Shown here: in pieces, positions 36,123 through 45,649 of the stretch | How the letters are laid out: the number at the start of each line of letters is the position of its first letter | How positions within the stretch are numbered: the first letter of the stretch is position 1 | From: Desulfosarcina alkanivorans | GTDB lineage: Bacteria > Desulfobacterota > Desulfobacteria > Desulfobacterales > Desulfosarcinaceae | Reading direction: 5' to 3' | Length of the DNA stretch: 64,000 bases | Assembly (NCBI RefSeq): GCF_009688945.1 | Contig: NZ_AP021874.1 | Coordinates: 3,658,001-3,722,000 of the forward strand | Position numbers and translations under genes: made by a program | The notes under the pieces: generated by a model | What the model saw: only the letters and a program-made list of their open reading frames with translations | The model's database searches: none | What the model was told of the DNA's origin: nothing

Positions 36123-38573
36123 CTACGGGTCCAACGGAGCCACCCGGCTGCTTTCCAGGCTCAGCCGGGTGTCCCCCAGTTCCTGCCAGTTCAGCAGGTG
36201 GTGCCGGGGAACGACCAGCACCCCCCTGGCCATGGTCGGATCGGCCTGCAGTGGCAATTGCAGCTCCCCCCGGCGGGCAGTCACCCTGACCGGCAGGTTT
36301 GCGGCCAGGCCGGCACCGGCGATGGTGTCCGGGTGCATGCGCGCAACGGGCGAGGCGCTCAGCGCCTGCAACACCGGAGACATGGCCGACAGGCTTTCGG
36401 TGCCGAAGGTCCAGTCCACCAGCAGCAGGGTAATCGCGTCGGCCGGCGTGTCGATTTCCGGTGGGGAAAGTCCCTCTGAAACGGTTCCCGGGGAAAAGGA
36501 CGAAGCGGCCAGGTCGATGCGGTCTGCCGCTGCATCGGCTGCGGGCATGGCCACTGCCGGGTGAAAGGCCGCCATGGCCGCGTTCAACTGCTGAACGGGA
36601 TCGGCTGAAAGCGACCGGGCAAGGGACGCCACGGCCCGCCAGGCTGGCAGCGGGTCATCACCGGGGACGCGCCTGTCGAAAGCGCGCGGCGGATGGTCCC
36701 CGTCGCCGGCCGCCGCGATGGAATCCCCGGGGGCCATGACGGCATCGGCCGCCTGCAGGCGCCCCTCCTGGTTGATCCAATGGCCGCCGGATTCATAGAT
36801 CGGCTGGGTCGGCAGGAACTGCCCCGCCCCATGGTTCAGGGGCGAGTCCAGGTCATCGAGCACCACCAGGTGATCCAGCCGTTTCAATGCCGACTGCAGC
36901 CGGGTCCGGTCCGGAAAGCCGCGCCAGAGATCCGATTCCACCGCCACCAGCGCACGAACCTGACCCGCTTCGATGTGTTCCAGCACCTGCGACAGGGAAA
37001 GGAGCGGCTCAGCTGTCAGGGCGGCCGCGAAGGCATTGGCCCCGACAAGGGTGTAGAACAGCCCGACCTTGATATGGGTCCGGCTCAGTGCCCGGGCCAG
37101 ATCGGCGGCCAGGCGGATGTCCCGGGAGGTCACGATGTCCGTGCCGCAAACAATCACCGGCCGCGGACTGCCGTTCAACCGCCTGGCCAGGGTCGCCACG
37201 GGAAAGGCCTCCGTTGCACCGGGCGGTGTGGCATCCGCCGCCGGCGCCGTGATGCGGCCCCCGATCTGCTCGATCATGGCCTGCAGGACGGCGCCCAGAT
37301 GTGACGGATGCACGGCCCAGTGATCGAATCGGAAGGGCAGCTGCACCCCGCGCGGATCGACGACGGTCACCCGGCCGCCCTGCCGCCACACCTGGCGCAG
37401 GGAGAGGGCCAGCATGGGGGCCTCGTTGATCGGATCGGCCCCGATGACCAGCACGTCGGCAGCGGCGGAGACGTCGGCCAGGGAAACGGCCAACGCTGGT
37501 ATCAGGCCGCCCACGGCAGCGGCCAGGTTGGATGCCTGGCGCGGTGTGGCCGCCACCGCCGGCCCGGTCCATCCGTGCTCGCCGCAGGCCCGCCCGACCA
37601 TGGCCAGGGTTTCCAGGCTGCTGCGCGACGAAGCCGCGACGGCCACACTCCCGGGGCCGTATTGCCCGGTCGTCCGTTCGATCGCCGACCGCGCTGCGGC
37701 CAGCACGTCGCCCATCGCTGCGGGCGTCCCTTCGAGGCGGGCCTGCCGGGGCCGGTCGACGGCGCTGGCGTACGGGTAGGCGTAGCGGCCCCGGTCGCAA
37801 ATGAAATACCCGTTGACCGCAAGGTTGGGCCGGGCCTCGTGGCGCACCACCTGACGGTAACGGGCCGATGCCACGGTATTGCACCCCAGGGAGCAGTGAA
37901 TGCACAGGGAAGCCTGGCGTTGATAATCCCAGCGCCGCCCGAAATATCGCGACGGCTTGTCGGTATACACCCCCGTGGGACAGATGTCGGTCAGGTTGCC
38001 GCTAAAGGGGCTTTCCAGTGCACCGGACCTGCTGCGGCCGAAATAGACCCGGCTGCCGATCCCCATCACGCCCAGGTCCCGGTAGCCGGTATACTCCTGG
38101 TAGTACCGCGAGCAGCGATAGCATTGGATGCAGCGGTTCATTTCGTGCTGCACCAGCGGTCCCAGGTCCTGGTTGTGGTGGGTGCGCTTCAGCCCCCGAT
38201 AGCGACGCAGGCCATGGCCGCCCGATACGGTATGGTCCTGGAGCAGGCAGTGCCCGCCTTCGTCGCACACCGGACAGTCGTGGGGATGGTTGAGCATGAG
38301 AAACTCGATCACATGCCGCCGGAAATCCACGGCTTCGGCATCGGTGGTGGAGACCACCATGCCCTCCTGTGCATCGATCATGCAGCTCATCTGGACCCCC
38401 TTGACGGGCCCATCCGTAAAGGCCACGGCACAGACCCGGCAGGCCCCCACCGATCCCAACGCCGGATGATAGCAGAAACGCGGGATCATGATGCCCAGCC
38501 GTTCGGCCGCCGCGATCACCTTGGTGCCGGCGGGAACATCGATTTTTCGGTTGTCGATGGTAAGCGTGGGCAT
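36123..38573 (-). CDS. nuoG: NADH-quinone oxidoreductase subunit G (NADH module, with N7 cluster ligands)
   Basis: This 816-aa protein has [2Fe-2S] N1b ligands in CYHPALGSVGACRVCA (near residue 34) and SCMIDAQ. N5 has the HxxxCxxCxxxxxC pattern (HPHDCPVCDEGGHC), and N4 has CIQCYRC with a distant DICP. The extra cluster N7 motif CxxCxxxCx27C is complete (CIHCSLGC ... FICDRG). A long molybdopterin-oxidoreductase-like domain without a known cofactor fills the C-terminal part. N7 is found in only some bacteria. It is the electron wire between NuoF and NuoI. Confidence 0.94.
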   Translation of the reverse strand: MPTLTIDNRKIDVPAGTKVIAAAERLGIMIPRFCYHPALGSVGACRVCAVAFTDGPVKGVQMSCMIDAQEGMVVSTTDAEAVDFRRHVIEFLMLNHPHDCPVCDEGGHCLLQDHTVSGGHGLRRYRGLKRTHHNQDLGPLVQHEMNRCIQCYRCSRYYQEYTGYRDLGVMGIGSRVYFGRSRSGALESPFSGNLTDICPTGVYTDKPSRYFGRRWDYQRQASLCIHCSLGCNTVASARYRQVVRHEARPNLAVNGYFICDRGRYAYPYASAVDRPRQARLEGTPAAMGDVLAAARSAIERTTGQYGPGSVAVAASSRSSLETLAMVGRACGEHGWTGPAVAATPRQASNLAAAVGGLIPALAVSLADVSAAADVLVIGADPINEAPMLALSLRQVWRQGGRVTVVDPRGVQLPFRFDHWAVHPSHLGAVLQAMIEQIGGRITAPAADATPPGATEAFPVATLARRLNGSPRPVIVCGTDIVTSRDIRLAADLARALSRTHIKVGLFYTLVGANAFAAALTAEPLLSLSQVLEHIEAGQVRALVAVESDLWRGFPDRTRLQSALKRLDHLVVLDDLDSPLNHGAGQFLPTQPIYESGGHWINQEGRLQAADAVMAPGDSIAAAGDGDHPPRAFDRRVPGDDPLPAWRAVASLARSLSADPVQQLNAAMAAFHPAVAMPAADAAADRIDLAASSFSPGTVSEGLSPPEIDTPADAITLLLVDWTFGTESLSAMSPVLQALSASPVARMHPDTIAGAGLAANLPVRVTARRGELQLPLQADPTMARGVLVVPRHHLLNWQELGDTRLSLESSRVAPLDP

Positions 38574-38954
38574 GATTGTTATTTAACCGATTGCCATCCG
38601 TTTCAATTCCGGTGTGTTAATAACCGTCTAATGGGGGTTCAAGGATTCGAGGATCCAAGGGGTCAAGTGATTGTCTTCCACTTTTTCCCAAAAAAGGTTG
38701 CGGGTTCGGCCATCCCTGTCCGGGTTGATGTCTTACCAGATTGGCGCGCTTTACCTTTCCCTCGACCCCTTGAACCCTCGACCCCTGAACAAAACGCCGT
38801 ATTGGACCGGCAGGTGCCTTTTACTATCTTAACGACCTGTCCCCCCGGAAAGGGTAGCCTGTGGTTCAGGGCAAGGCCGCAGCATTTTTGCAACCACAGG
38901 CGTAGCAGCGCTACGTTGAGGATTGCACAAATGGGAGAACGCCGCCCCTGGGCC
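38574..38954. repeat. Gap within the nuo operon with inverted repeats and tandem hairpins
   Basis: This 381-base gap between nuoG and nuoF has no gene. An 18-base inverted pair with two mismatches lies at 38635-38652 (GGGTTCAAGGATTCGAGG) and 38760-38777. Closer to nuoF, a nine-base perfect hairpin (CCTGTGGTT 38858-38866, AACCACAGG 38892-38900) is followed directly by CGTAGC-AGC-GCTACG at 38901-38915. The structure resembles dispersed intergenic palindromes; transcription must cross it to reach nuoG. Confidence 0.6.
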
Positions 38955-40247
38955 TCAGGATGCCCTTTCCCTGCTTTTAAAGGGGCAGCCCCTGCCCTCA
39001 ACGTGCGCCATCACCTCGTCTTCGAAGTGCGCCAGCAAACTCTCGATGGGCCCCACCCCGCCCGGCGCAAAGGCGCAGTAGGACTTCCACAGGTGCCGGC
39101 ACATCGTCCTCATCATCGGAATGAAGTCCGCCTCGCCCTGCCCGTTTTCGATGCGCCACAACAGGTCCCGCAGATAGGGGAACCCCTCCCTGCAGGGGGT
39201 GCACCAGCCACATGACTCGCGGGCGAAGAATTCCGTCAGGTTCAGGGTCGCGGCCACCAGGCAGGTGTGGTGGTCGAATACCATGACGGCCCCGGTCCCT
39301 AAACGGTTGCCGATCGCTTTCAGGGAATCGAAGTCCATGGCAATATGGTAATGGTCCGCGGTCAGGTACCCGGTGGAGGCGCCGCCGGGCAGGCAGGCCT
39401 TGAAGGTCGCCCCGTCCTTCATGCCGCCGCAGCAGTCCTCGATGATCTCCGAGAGCGGGATGCCCAGGGGCAGTTCATGGCAACCGGGTTGGCTGACCTT
39501 GCCCGACACGCAGAAAAGCTTGGTGCCGGCGGCCTCCGGACTCAGGGCCAGGTCCTTGAACCATTGGGCCCCGTGGGTGACGATATGGGGAATGCAGGCC
39601 AGTGTCTCCACATTGTTCACCAGGGTCGGCAGCCCCCACAGCCCTTTATCGGTGGCGTAGGGCGGGGGCTGCTTGGGGTTGGGCCGCCGGCCCTGAAGGG
39701 CGTTGAGCTGCGCGGTCACCTCGCCGCAGATGTAACGGCCCCCGCTGCGATGGACGACGATCTCGAAGGTGTAGTCGCTGCCGAGGATGCCTTCGCCCAG
39801 CAGTCCCTCCCGGCGGGCGATCTCGATTTCCCGCTCCAGGATTCTGGCGGCACTCTCATATTCGGGGCGGATAAAAATGATCCCGTGGGAGGCCCGGATG
39901 GAGTAGGCCGCCAGGGCCATGCCCTCCAGGAGCATATGCGGTTCGGCATGCAGAAAGACGCGGTCCTTGAAGGTTCCCGGCTCCATCTCGTCGGCGTTGC
40001 AGACCAGATAGCGCGGAAACGGGGCGTCCTCGGCCACGGTCTGCACCTTGACCCCGGCGGGGAATCCGGCCCCGCCGCGCCCCAGCAGAAGGGCATCCGT
40101 CAGACGGGTCTTGACCGCCTGCCGGTCCATTTCGGTCAGCACCCGGCGCAGGGCATCATAGCCGCCGGCCGCCCGGTACTCCGCCAGGGTGGTGATGCGG
40201 TCCGGCTTTCGGTGTGCCAGCAATACCCGGGGATAGGATGCACTCAC
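38955..40247 (-). CDS. nuoF: NADH-quinone oxidoreductase subunit F (NADH and FMN binding)
   Basis: This 430-aa protein starts at the GTG at 40247, seven bases after GGAGG and overlapping the nuoE stop (GTGA). The FMN/NADH motif GRGGAGFPAGVK (near residue 58), the CNADEMEPGTFKDR segment and the N3 [4Fe-4S] motif ESCGWCTPCREGFPYL are all intact. It oxidises NADH and passes electrons to NuoG. Its presence means the complex can use NADH, unlike the many sulfate reducers with only an 11-subunit complex. Confidence 0.95.
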   Translation of the reverse strand: MSASYPRVLLAHRKPDRITTLAEYRAAGGYDALRRVLTEMDRQAVKTRLTDALLLGRGGAGFPAGVKVQTVAEDAPFPRYLVCNADEMEPGTFKDRVFLHAEPHMLLEGMALAAYSIRASHGIIFIRPEYESAARILEREIEIARREGLLGEGILGSDYTFEIVVHRSGGRYICGEVTAQLNALQGRRPNPKQPPPYATDKGLWGLPTLVNNVETLACIPHIVTHGAQWFKDLALSPEAAGTKLFCVSGKVSQPGCHELPLGIPLSEIIEDCCGGMKDGATFKACLPGGASTGYLTADHYHIAMDFDSLKAIGNRLGTGAVMVFDHHTCLVAATLNLTEFFARESCGWCTPCREGFPYLRDLLWRIENGQGEADFIPMMRTMCRHLWKSYCAFAPGGVGPIESLLAHFEDEVMAHVEGRGCPFKSRERAS

Positions 40248-40720
40248 GGGGACGCCTCCTGCAGGGTGTCGATCAGCCGATCCAGGGATTCGATGGTCAG
40301 GGGACCGTGAACCCTGCGGTCGACCAGAATGGCCGGGGCCCGGTCGCAGTAGCCGATGCAGCATACCGGCAGCAGGGTGAACAGCCCGTCGGCCGTGGTC
40401 CCGCCCACCGGGATGCCCAGCCGGTCGCACAGGTGCGCCACCAGGTTTTCCCCGCCTTCCATCCAGCAGATCAGGCTGTCGCAGACGTGAATGACATGCC
40501 GGCCCACCGGTTCGCGGTAGATGAACGTATAGAACGTGGCCAGTTCATCCACCTCCAGGGGCGACATGCCCAGCAGGTCGGCGGCCTGCACCAGGGCCTC
40601 GTCGGAAAACCAGCCGTAATGATCCTGCAGGGCATTGATCACGTCGATGGCCATCTCCCGAGGATGGTCCACCCGGTCAATCTTCGCCTGCAAATCGCTT
40701 TTCAGTGTTTCAGGCAGCAT
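40244..40720 (-). CDS. nuoE: NADH-quinone oxidoreductase subunit E ([2Fe-2S] N1a)
   Basis: This 158-aa protein has the [2Fe-2S] ligands in CDSLIC (Cys-x4-Cys) and CIGYC (Cys-x3-Cys) at about residues 85-130, as in other NuoE. The N-terminal helical bundle includes YGWFSDEALVQAADLL. It forms the NADH-oxidising unit with NuoF. It is separated from nuoBCD by a 159-base gap that holds a long palindrome. Confidence 0.94.
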   Translation of the reverse strand: MLPETLKSDLQAKIDRVDHPREMAIDVINALQDHYGWFSDEALVQAADLLGMSPLEVDELATFYTFIYREPVGRHVIHVCDSLICWMEGGENLVAHLCDRLGIPVGGTTADGLFTLLPVCCIGYCDRAPAILVDRRVHGPLTIESLDRLIDTLQEASP

Positions 40721-40751
40721 AGGAGATGAAGCCTTTACGTATTCGGTTCCG

Positions 40752-40876
40752 GGCGGTGCTGTAAAGCGGTCGAGATCAAGGCTTGCGCATCCTTGAGAAA
40801 CGAGGCGTACTCAAGGTACGCCGCAGTGAAGTAAGGATACGCGTAACGCCGATATCGATCGTTTTACAGTGCCGCC
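40752..40876. repeat. Long imperfect palindrome between nuoBCD and nuoE
   Basis: About 125 bases can fold on themselves from end to end. The outer arms are GGCGGTGCTGTAAAGCGG and the complement of GTTTTACAGTGCCGCC; internal arms are GCGCATCCTT (40785-40794) with AAGGATACGC; the loop is flanked by perfect GGCGTAC/GTACGCC. It resembles a MITE- or REP-like intergenic unit. In the nuo transcript it would form a large hairpin and could set segmental mRNA stability. No protein is encoded. Confidence 0.7.
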
Positions 40877-40879
40877 ATG

Positions 40880-43270
40880 CTAGCGGTCGATGTCGGGTAG
40901 TATGTAGTCCACCGACCCGATAATGGTGATCAGGTCGGAGAGCGACCAGCCTTTGGCCATCAGCGGCAGGGCCTGCACATTGGCAAAACCCGGCGCCCGG
41001 ATGCGCATGCGGTAGGCGCAGCCGAGCCCGTCGCTGACCACGAAATAGCCCTGCTCGCCCCGGGGGATTTCGCAGGCGACATAGGCCTGCCCCCTGGGAA
41101 TCTTGGGCCCGCGGGTCACGTTGATGAAATGATGAATCAGGCTCTCGATATCCGTGAGCATGTCCTTGCGCGCCGGGATCACGTAGCGGTAGTCGTCCGT
41201 GACGGTGCGTCCCGGCGGCATCTTCGCCGCCGCCTGGCGGATCAGCCCCAGGCTCTGGCGCATCTCTTCGATACGCACCAGGTAGCGGGCGTAGCAGTCG
41301 CCGCCCTCGGCCGTGGGGATGTCGAAATCGAACTGGTCGTAGCCGCTGTATGGAAAGGCCCTGCGCAGATCCCAGGCCAGGCCGCAGGCCCTCAGGTTGG
41401 GGCCGCTGACGCCCCACGCCACGGCATCGTCCAGGCTGATCGCCCCGACCCCCATGGTCCGGGCACGAAAGATGGGATTTCGGGTGATCAGGGATTCGTA
41501 CTCGTCCAGGCGCCGGTCGAAGCTTCGCGTGAAGGCGTCCACCGCCTCTTTCCACCCCCCGGGCAGGTCGGCGGCCACACCGCCGATGCGAAACCAGGAG
41601 GGGTGCAGCCGGCCGCCGGTGATCCGTTCGACGATGTCCAGGATCATCTCGCGTTCCCGGAAGGTGTAGAACGTAGGGGTCATGGCGCCCACATCATGGG
41701 CATAGGTCCCCAGCCAGACCAGATGGTTGCTCAGGCGGAAGAGCTCGCTGAGCATTACGCGGATAAACTGGGCGCGGACGGGCACGTCGATGCCGGCCAG
41801 CGTCTCCACGGCCATCACATAGGGCAGGTTGTTGGCCGCCCCGGCCAGGTAGTCCACCCGGTCGGTGTAGGGAATGAACTGGTGCCAGGTCTGCCGCTCC
41901 CCGATCTTTTCCGCCGCCCGGTGGTGGTAGCCGATCTCGATGTCCATGTCGGTGATGGTTTCCCCGTCCAGGCCCAGCACGTAGCGGATCAACCCGTGGG
42001 TGCTCACATGATGGGGACCCACATTGACGATCAGGTCCTGCCGGCCGTCGCGGTCGCGGACAAAAAAACCGCCGTCGCGCGGCTGCAGCCGCCGGGCGTC
42101 CGCCTGGGTGTAGGGGGCCATCTCCGTCGCCCGGCCGGGATGGGATTTTCTCAGCGGGTGCCCCTGCCAGTGGTCCGGCATGAGGATTCGCCGCAGGCCG
42201 GGATGCCCGTCAAAGCCGATGCCGAACATGTCGTAGGCTTCACGCTCGTACCAGGCGGCCGACGGCCAGACGCCGGTAACGCTTGGCGCGGTGGGGGATT
42301 GTCCTGTCAGCGGCACGGTCAATCGCAGCCGGGTGGGCGGATCGAAGGCCAGCAGGTGATAGACCAGGGTATAGTCACGGCCCGGCTCACGGTGCCGGCG
42401 GGCCGACTCGTCGATTGCAGTGAGGTCGTCCAGCCGTCTGAATCTGGGAGCCGCATCATTTTTCAGGTAGGACAGGACCTTTCGAAGGGCGTGGGGAGCC
42501 ACTTCAAAGGCGGCCATATCGCCGGTCGGTGATAGCTCGTGGACCGCATCGCCGAATCGCCGGTGCAGCCGTTCGCCCAGCTGCCGGTCGGTTTCGGTTG
42601 CCGGGCGCTCGGCCGGCGGCGGTGTCCACATGCCGTCGCTGCGGCTGTCGTCAAAGGATGGCGGAACCACCGAGGTGCCCCGGATGGCGGTGCCGCCCAT
42701 GCCCGGACCACGCGGGTCACGGCTCTTGGAAACACCGTCCACCAGCACCGGCGTCACGGTCCCCTGACTGCCGCCGGCCAGGTGAAAGACCGGGCGGGCC
42801 GGTTTTTCCCGGACGATTTTTTCCTGCAGTTTGACCAGGCCGGCCAGCACCGCCTCGGGTCGCGGCGGGCAGCCGGGGATGTACAGGTCCACCGGCAGGA
42901 TCTGATTGACCCCCTGGACCACGCTGTAGGCGTCGTACATGCCGCCGGTGTTGGAACACGACCCCATGGAGACGACCCATTTGGGCTCGGCCATCTGCTC
43001 GTAGAGCCGCAGAACCACCGGGGCGATCTTTTTGAAAACGGTTCCGGAAATGATCAGCAGGTCGGCCTGCCGGGGCGAGGGACGCAGCACCTCGGCACCG
43101 AAGCGGGCGATATCATAGCGGGCGGTAAACACGGCGGCCTCTTCCACAAAACAGCAGGAAAGGCCGAAGAACATGGGCCACAGGCTGTGCCTGCGGGCCC
43201 AGTTGATAACGGCGTCAGCACCGGCCAGGGCGGTGTCCATGTCCGGTTTCAGTCGCGTTTCGGCCCCCAT
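40880..43270 (-). CDS. nuoBCD: Fused NADH-quinone oxidoreductase subunits B, C and D
   Basis: This single 796-aa polypeptide has three subunits in order. The NuoB part (residues 1-210) has the N2 ligands in [20 protein letters not shown] and [11 protein letters not shown]. The NuoC part (about 240-390) includes [14 protein letters not shown] and [10 protein letters not shown]. The NuoD part (about 420-796) includes [21 protein letters not shown] and the C-terminal [12 protein letters not shown]. The ATG at 43270 follows GGAGG and overlaps nuoA by 22 bases. No internal stop separates the domains. NuoCD fusions are common; the triple fusion is rarer. Confidence 0.93.
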   Translation of the reverse strand: MGAETRLKPDMDTALAGADAVINWARRHSLWPMFFGLSCCFVEEAAVFTARYDIARFGAEVLRPSPRQADLLIISGTVFKKIAPVVLRLYEQMAEPKWVVSMGSCSNTGGMYDAYSVVQGVNQILPVDLYIPGCPPRPEAVLAGLVKLQEKIVREKPARPVFHLAGGSQGTVTPVLVDGVSKSRDPRGPGMGGTAIRGTSVVPPSFDDSRSDGMWTPPPAERPATETDRQLGERLHRRFGDAVHELSPTGDMAAFEVAPHALRKVLSYLKNDAAPRFRRLDDLTAIDESARRHREPGRDYTLVYHLLAFDPPTRLRLTVPLTGQSPTAPSVTGVWPSAAWYEREAYDMFGIGFDGHPGLRRILMPDHWQGHPLRKSHPGRATEMAPYTQADARRLQPRDGGFFVRDRDGRQDLIVNVGPHHVSTHGLIRYVLGLDGETITDMDIEIGYHHRAAEKIGERQTWHQFIPYTDRVDYLAGAANNLPYVMAVETLAGIDVPVRAQFIRVMLSELFRLSNHLVWLGTYAHDVGAMTPTFYTFREREMILDIVERITGGRLHPSWFRIGGVAADLPGGWKEAVDAFTRSFDRRLDEYESLITRNPIFRARTMGVGAISLDDAVAWGVSGPNLRACGLAWDLRRAFPYSGYDQFDFDIPTAEGGDCYARYLVRIEEMRQSLGLIRQAAAKMPPGRTVTDDYRYVIPARKDMLTDIESLIHHFINVTRGPKIPRGQAYVACEIPRGEQGYFVVSDGLGCAYRMRIRAPGFANVQALPLMAKGWSLSDLITIIGSVDYILPDIDR

Positions 43271-43653
43271 TCGAGGCCTCCCTTCACCCAGACGTAAACG
43301 AGACCGGCGATCAGCACACCGATAAAAAACTGGATCTGGAACCAGCCCGCCCAGCCGAGGGGACGGCTGGCCACCGCCCACGAGAAGATGTAGGCACCCT
43401 CCAGATCAAAGATCAAAAAGAAGATGGCCACCATGAAAAACGGCACCGGATAGCGCAATCGGGCCTGGCCGGTGGGAATGATGCCGCTTTCGTAAACCCT
43501 TGTTTTTTCCGGGGTGGGATGCTGTCGGCCCAGCCAGCGGGACAGAAAAAGCAAGGCGAGCGTCAGACCGATGACGACGGCGCCATAGAGGATCAGGCTG
43601 AAGACGCCGGGTTGCCAGGGGGAAAGAACGCCTTGAAGGTCAATGGGCTGCAT
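43249..43653 (-). CDS. nuoA: NADH-quinone oxidoreductase subunit A
   Basis: This 134-aa membrane protein has three helices, with the family stretch [20 protein letters not shown] and [14 protein letters not shown]. The ATG at 43653 ([10 protein letters not shown]) is preferred over a frame extending to 43698; both have weak binding sites. It is the first gene of the nuo operon. The leader carries a GC palindrome (GGGGCC-GA-GGCCCC, 43742-43755) that could form a hairpin in the 5-prime untranslated region. Confidence 0.92.
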   Translation of the reverse strand: MQPIDLQGVLSPWQPGVFSLILYGAVVIGLTLALLFLSRWLGRQHPTPEKTRVYESGIIPTGQARLRYPVPFFMVAIFFLIFDLEGAYIFSWAVASRPLGWAGWFQIQFFIGVLIAGLVYVWVKGGLEWGPKRD

Positions 43654-43834
43654 CGGTTCACCGTTGGTCTTCAGAGGTCGGTTGGAAGGGATATCCAAAA
43701 AAGCGAAACGCCGGTGCTGACCGCCTGTCCCGGGGCCGAGGCCCCTTCGTCGGCTGTGGAGAATAATTGTAGATCGGAGTGTTCCCGGTTGTCAAGCCGG
43801 ACGGTTGGGCTCAGACGACTGCCGGTTTTAATCA

Positions 43835-43862
43835 TTGCTTCAATCTGGATATGTTTTATAAT
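43835..43862 (+). promoter_or_regulatory. Sigma70-type promoter for the ferredoxin gene at 43923
   Basis: TTGCTT (43835-43840), a 16-base spacer and a perfect TATAAT (43857-43862). Transcription would start near 43869, about 54 bases before the ATG. It faces away from the nuo operon. Confidence 0.6.
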
Positions 43863-43922
43863 GATTCAGGATTGAACATGGTGTGATGCTTTCTGAGAAC
43901 CTTTTCTTAAAAGGGGAAAGCC

Positions 43923-45203
43923 ATGGCCCATATCGTCTCCCATTCTTCCTACCGCCAGCTTACCGATCGCCTCAACCGATTCCCCCAGGGCGCCCCCCCC
44001 GCTGAACTGCTCACCAAGATATTGAAAGTGCTCTTCAATCCACGGGAAGCAGAACTGGTTTCGCTGCTGCCGATCCGGCCGTTCACCGCAAAGCGGGCCG
44101 CCGGGGCCTGGCGCATGCCCGAAAGCGAGGCGCACCGGATCCTTGACGGGCTGGCCGGAAAAGCCCTGCTGGTGGACTTTGAAGTCAACGGGGACATGCA
44201 ATACGTACTGCCGCCGCCCATGGCCGGTTTTTTCGAGTTCTCCATGATGCGCATCCGGGAGGACATCGATCAGCAGCTGCTGGCGGAGTTGTTTTATCAA
44301 TACCTGAACCAGGAGGAGGACTTTGTCCGGGCGCTGTTTACCGAGGGGCAGACCCAGCTCGGCCGGGCGTTCGTCCATGAGCCGGCGCTGTCCGAAGCCA
44401 ACGCCCTGCACGTGCTCGACTACGAGCGCGCCAGCGAGGTGATCAGAACCGCCTCCCACCGGGGCATCAGCATGTGCTACTGCCGGCACAAGATGATGCA
44501 CATGGACCGCGCCTGCTCGGCGCCCATGGATATCTGCATGACCTTCAACACCGCGGCCGAATCGTTGATCCGCCACGGCCATGCCCGGCCGGTGGAAGTG
44601 ACCGAAGGGCTGGAGCTGCTGGCCAAAGCCCGGGAGAACAACCTGGTTCAGTTTGGTGAGAATGTGCGCCAGGGCGTCAACTTCATCTGCAACTGCTGCG
44701 GGTGCTGCTGCGAAGCCATGACCGCCGCACGCCGCTTTGCCCTCATGCAGCCGATTCACACCACGGGCTTTTTCCCCCGGGTGGACGAAAGCACCTGCAA
44801 CGGCTGCGGCCGGTGCGTAACCCTGTGTCCGGTGGCGGCCATGACCCTGGTTTCGGCCAACGACCCCAAACACCCCAAACGAAACGTGGCCCGGGTGGAC
44901 GAAAACCGGTGCCTGGGCTGCGCGGTGTGCCTGGGGGCGTGCACCCAAACCGCCAGCCTTTCCCTCGAGCACCATCCCGGACGGGTACTGACCCCCCTGA
45001 ACGGCGCCCACCGGGCGGTGATCATGGCTGTCGAACGGGGCAACCTGCAACACCTGCTGTTCGACAACCGCGTCCTGTGGCACCACCGGGCCCTGGCGGC
45101 CGTGGTGGGCGTCATCCTGCGCCTCCCTCCGGTGGCCCGGGTCATGGCCACGGACCAGGTCAAATCGCGCTACCTGGAAGCACTGGCGCGCCGATACGCA
45201 TGA
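43923..45203 (+). CDS. Cysteine-rich protein with C-terminal two-cluster ferredoxin
   Basis: This 426-aa cytoplasmic protein has an AAAAGGGGAAAG site before the ATG. Residues 30-110 look like a winged-helix-type domain (ILKVLFNPREAELVSLLPI; SEAHRILDGLAGKALL). The middle carries ISMCYCRHKMMHMDRAC and DICM. The unusual group ICNCCGCCCEAM (near residue 258) is followed by two [4Fe-4S] motifs, CNGCGRCVTLCPVAAM and CLGCAVCLGACTQTAS. The C-terminal ~70 residues are helical. Similar architectures occur in anaerobic deltaproteobacteria but I know no established function; a redox-sensing or electron-transfer role is inferred. A UspA gene follows 26 bases later. Confidence 0.7.
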   Translation: MAHIVSHSSYRQLTDRLNRFPQGAPPAELLTKILKVLFNPREAELVSLLPIRPFTAKRAAGAWRMPESEAHRILDGLAGKALLVDFEVNGDMQYVLPPPMAGFFEFSMMRIREDIDQQLLAELFYQYLNQEEDFVRALFTEGQTQLGRAFVHEPALSEANALHVLDYERASEVIRTASHRGISMCYCRHKMMHMDRACSAPMDICMTFNTAAESLIRHGHARPVEVTEGLELLAKARENNLVQFGENVRQGVNFICNCCGCCCEAMTAARRFALMQPIHTTGFFPRVDESTCNGCGRCVTLCPVAAMTLVSANDPKHPKRNVARVDENRCLGCAVCLGACTQTASLSLEHHPGRVLTPLNGAHRAVIMAVERGNLQHLLFDNRVLWHHRALAAVVGVILRLPPVARVMATDQVKSRYLEALARRYA

Positions 45204-45229
45204 GCCGTTCAAAGGAAAAGGAGGGAATC

Positions 45230-45649
45230 ATGTTTGGATTGATTATTGTCGCCCTGGACGGGTCGACGCATAGTTTAAAAGCGCTGGATTACGCCAGCCA
45301 GCTGGCCGAAAAACACGATTCAAAGCTCATTTTACTGCATGCGTTTCGTTCCACCTCTGATCTTCGAGGGTCTGAAGGCTTCAACCAGATGGTCGGCAAA
45401 CGGAGGCAAAAAGGGGAAGAAATCATCAAAGCGGCATGCAAACGGTTGGGACAGGCGGCCCATGACGTGGAAGAAAATCTGCTTGAAGGTCCGGCAGCCG
45501 AAGCAATCGTCTCGGTCGTCGAAGCGCGTAATGCCGATCTGGTTGTGATGGGCACTCGGGGGATGGGTTCCCTGAAGGGGCTGCTTTTTGGAAGCGTCAG
45601 CACCAAGGTGACCCATTATTCTCCATGCTCGGTACTGGTCGTTCGATGA
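45230..45649 (+). CDS. Universal stress protein, single UspA domain
   Basis: This 139-aa protein starts at 45230 after AAAGGAGGG. The fold is clear: GLIIVALDGSTHSLKALDYA at the start, LVVMGTRGMGSLKGLLFGSV and the G-x2-G-x9-G(S) ATP-binding loop near the C-terminus, ending SPCSVLVVR. It lies 26 bases after the ferredoxin protein and is probably in the same transcript. It is unlike the tandem Usp at 6398, having one domain and an intact ATP motif. Confidence 0.88.
   Translation: MFGLIIVALDGSTHSLKALDYASQLAEKHDSKLILLHAFRSTSDLRGSEGFNQMVGKRRQKGEEIIKAACKRLGQAAHDVEENLLEGPAAEAIVSVVEARNADLVVMGTRGMGSLKGLLFGSVSTKVTHYSPCSVLVVR

Noticed and set aside
37308-39215. A 635-codon open frame on the plus strand across nuoG and the gap to nuoF
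   Set aside because: It is antisense to nuoG, whose iron-sulfur ligands are complete. High GC at third positions makes long antisense frames common here.
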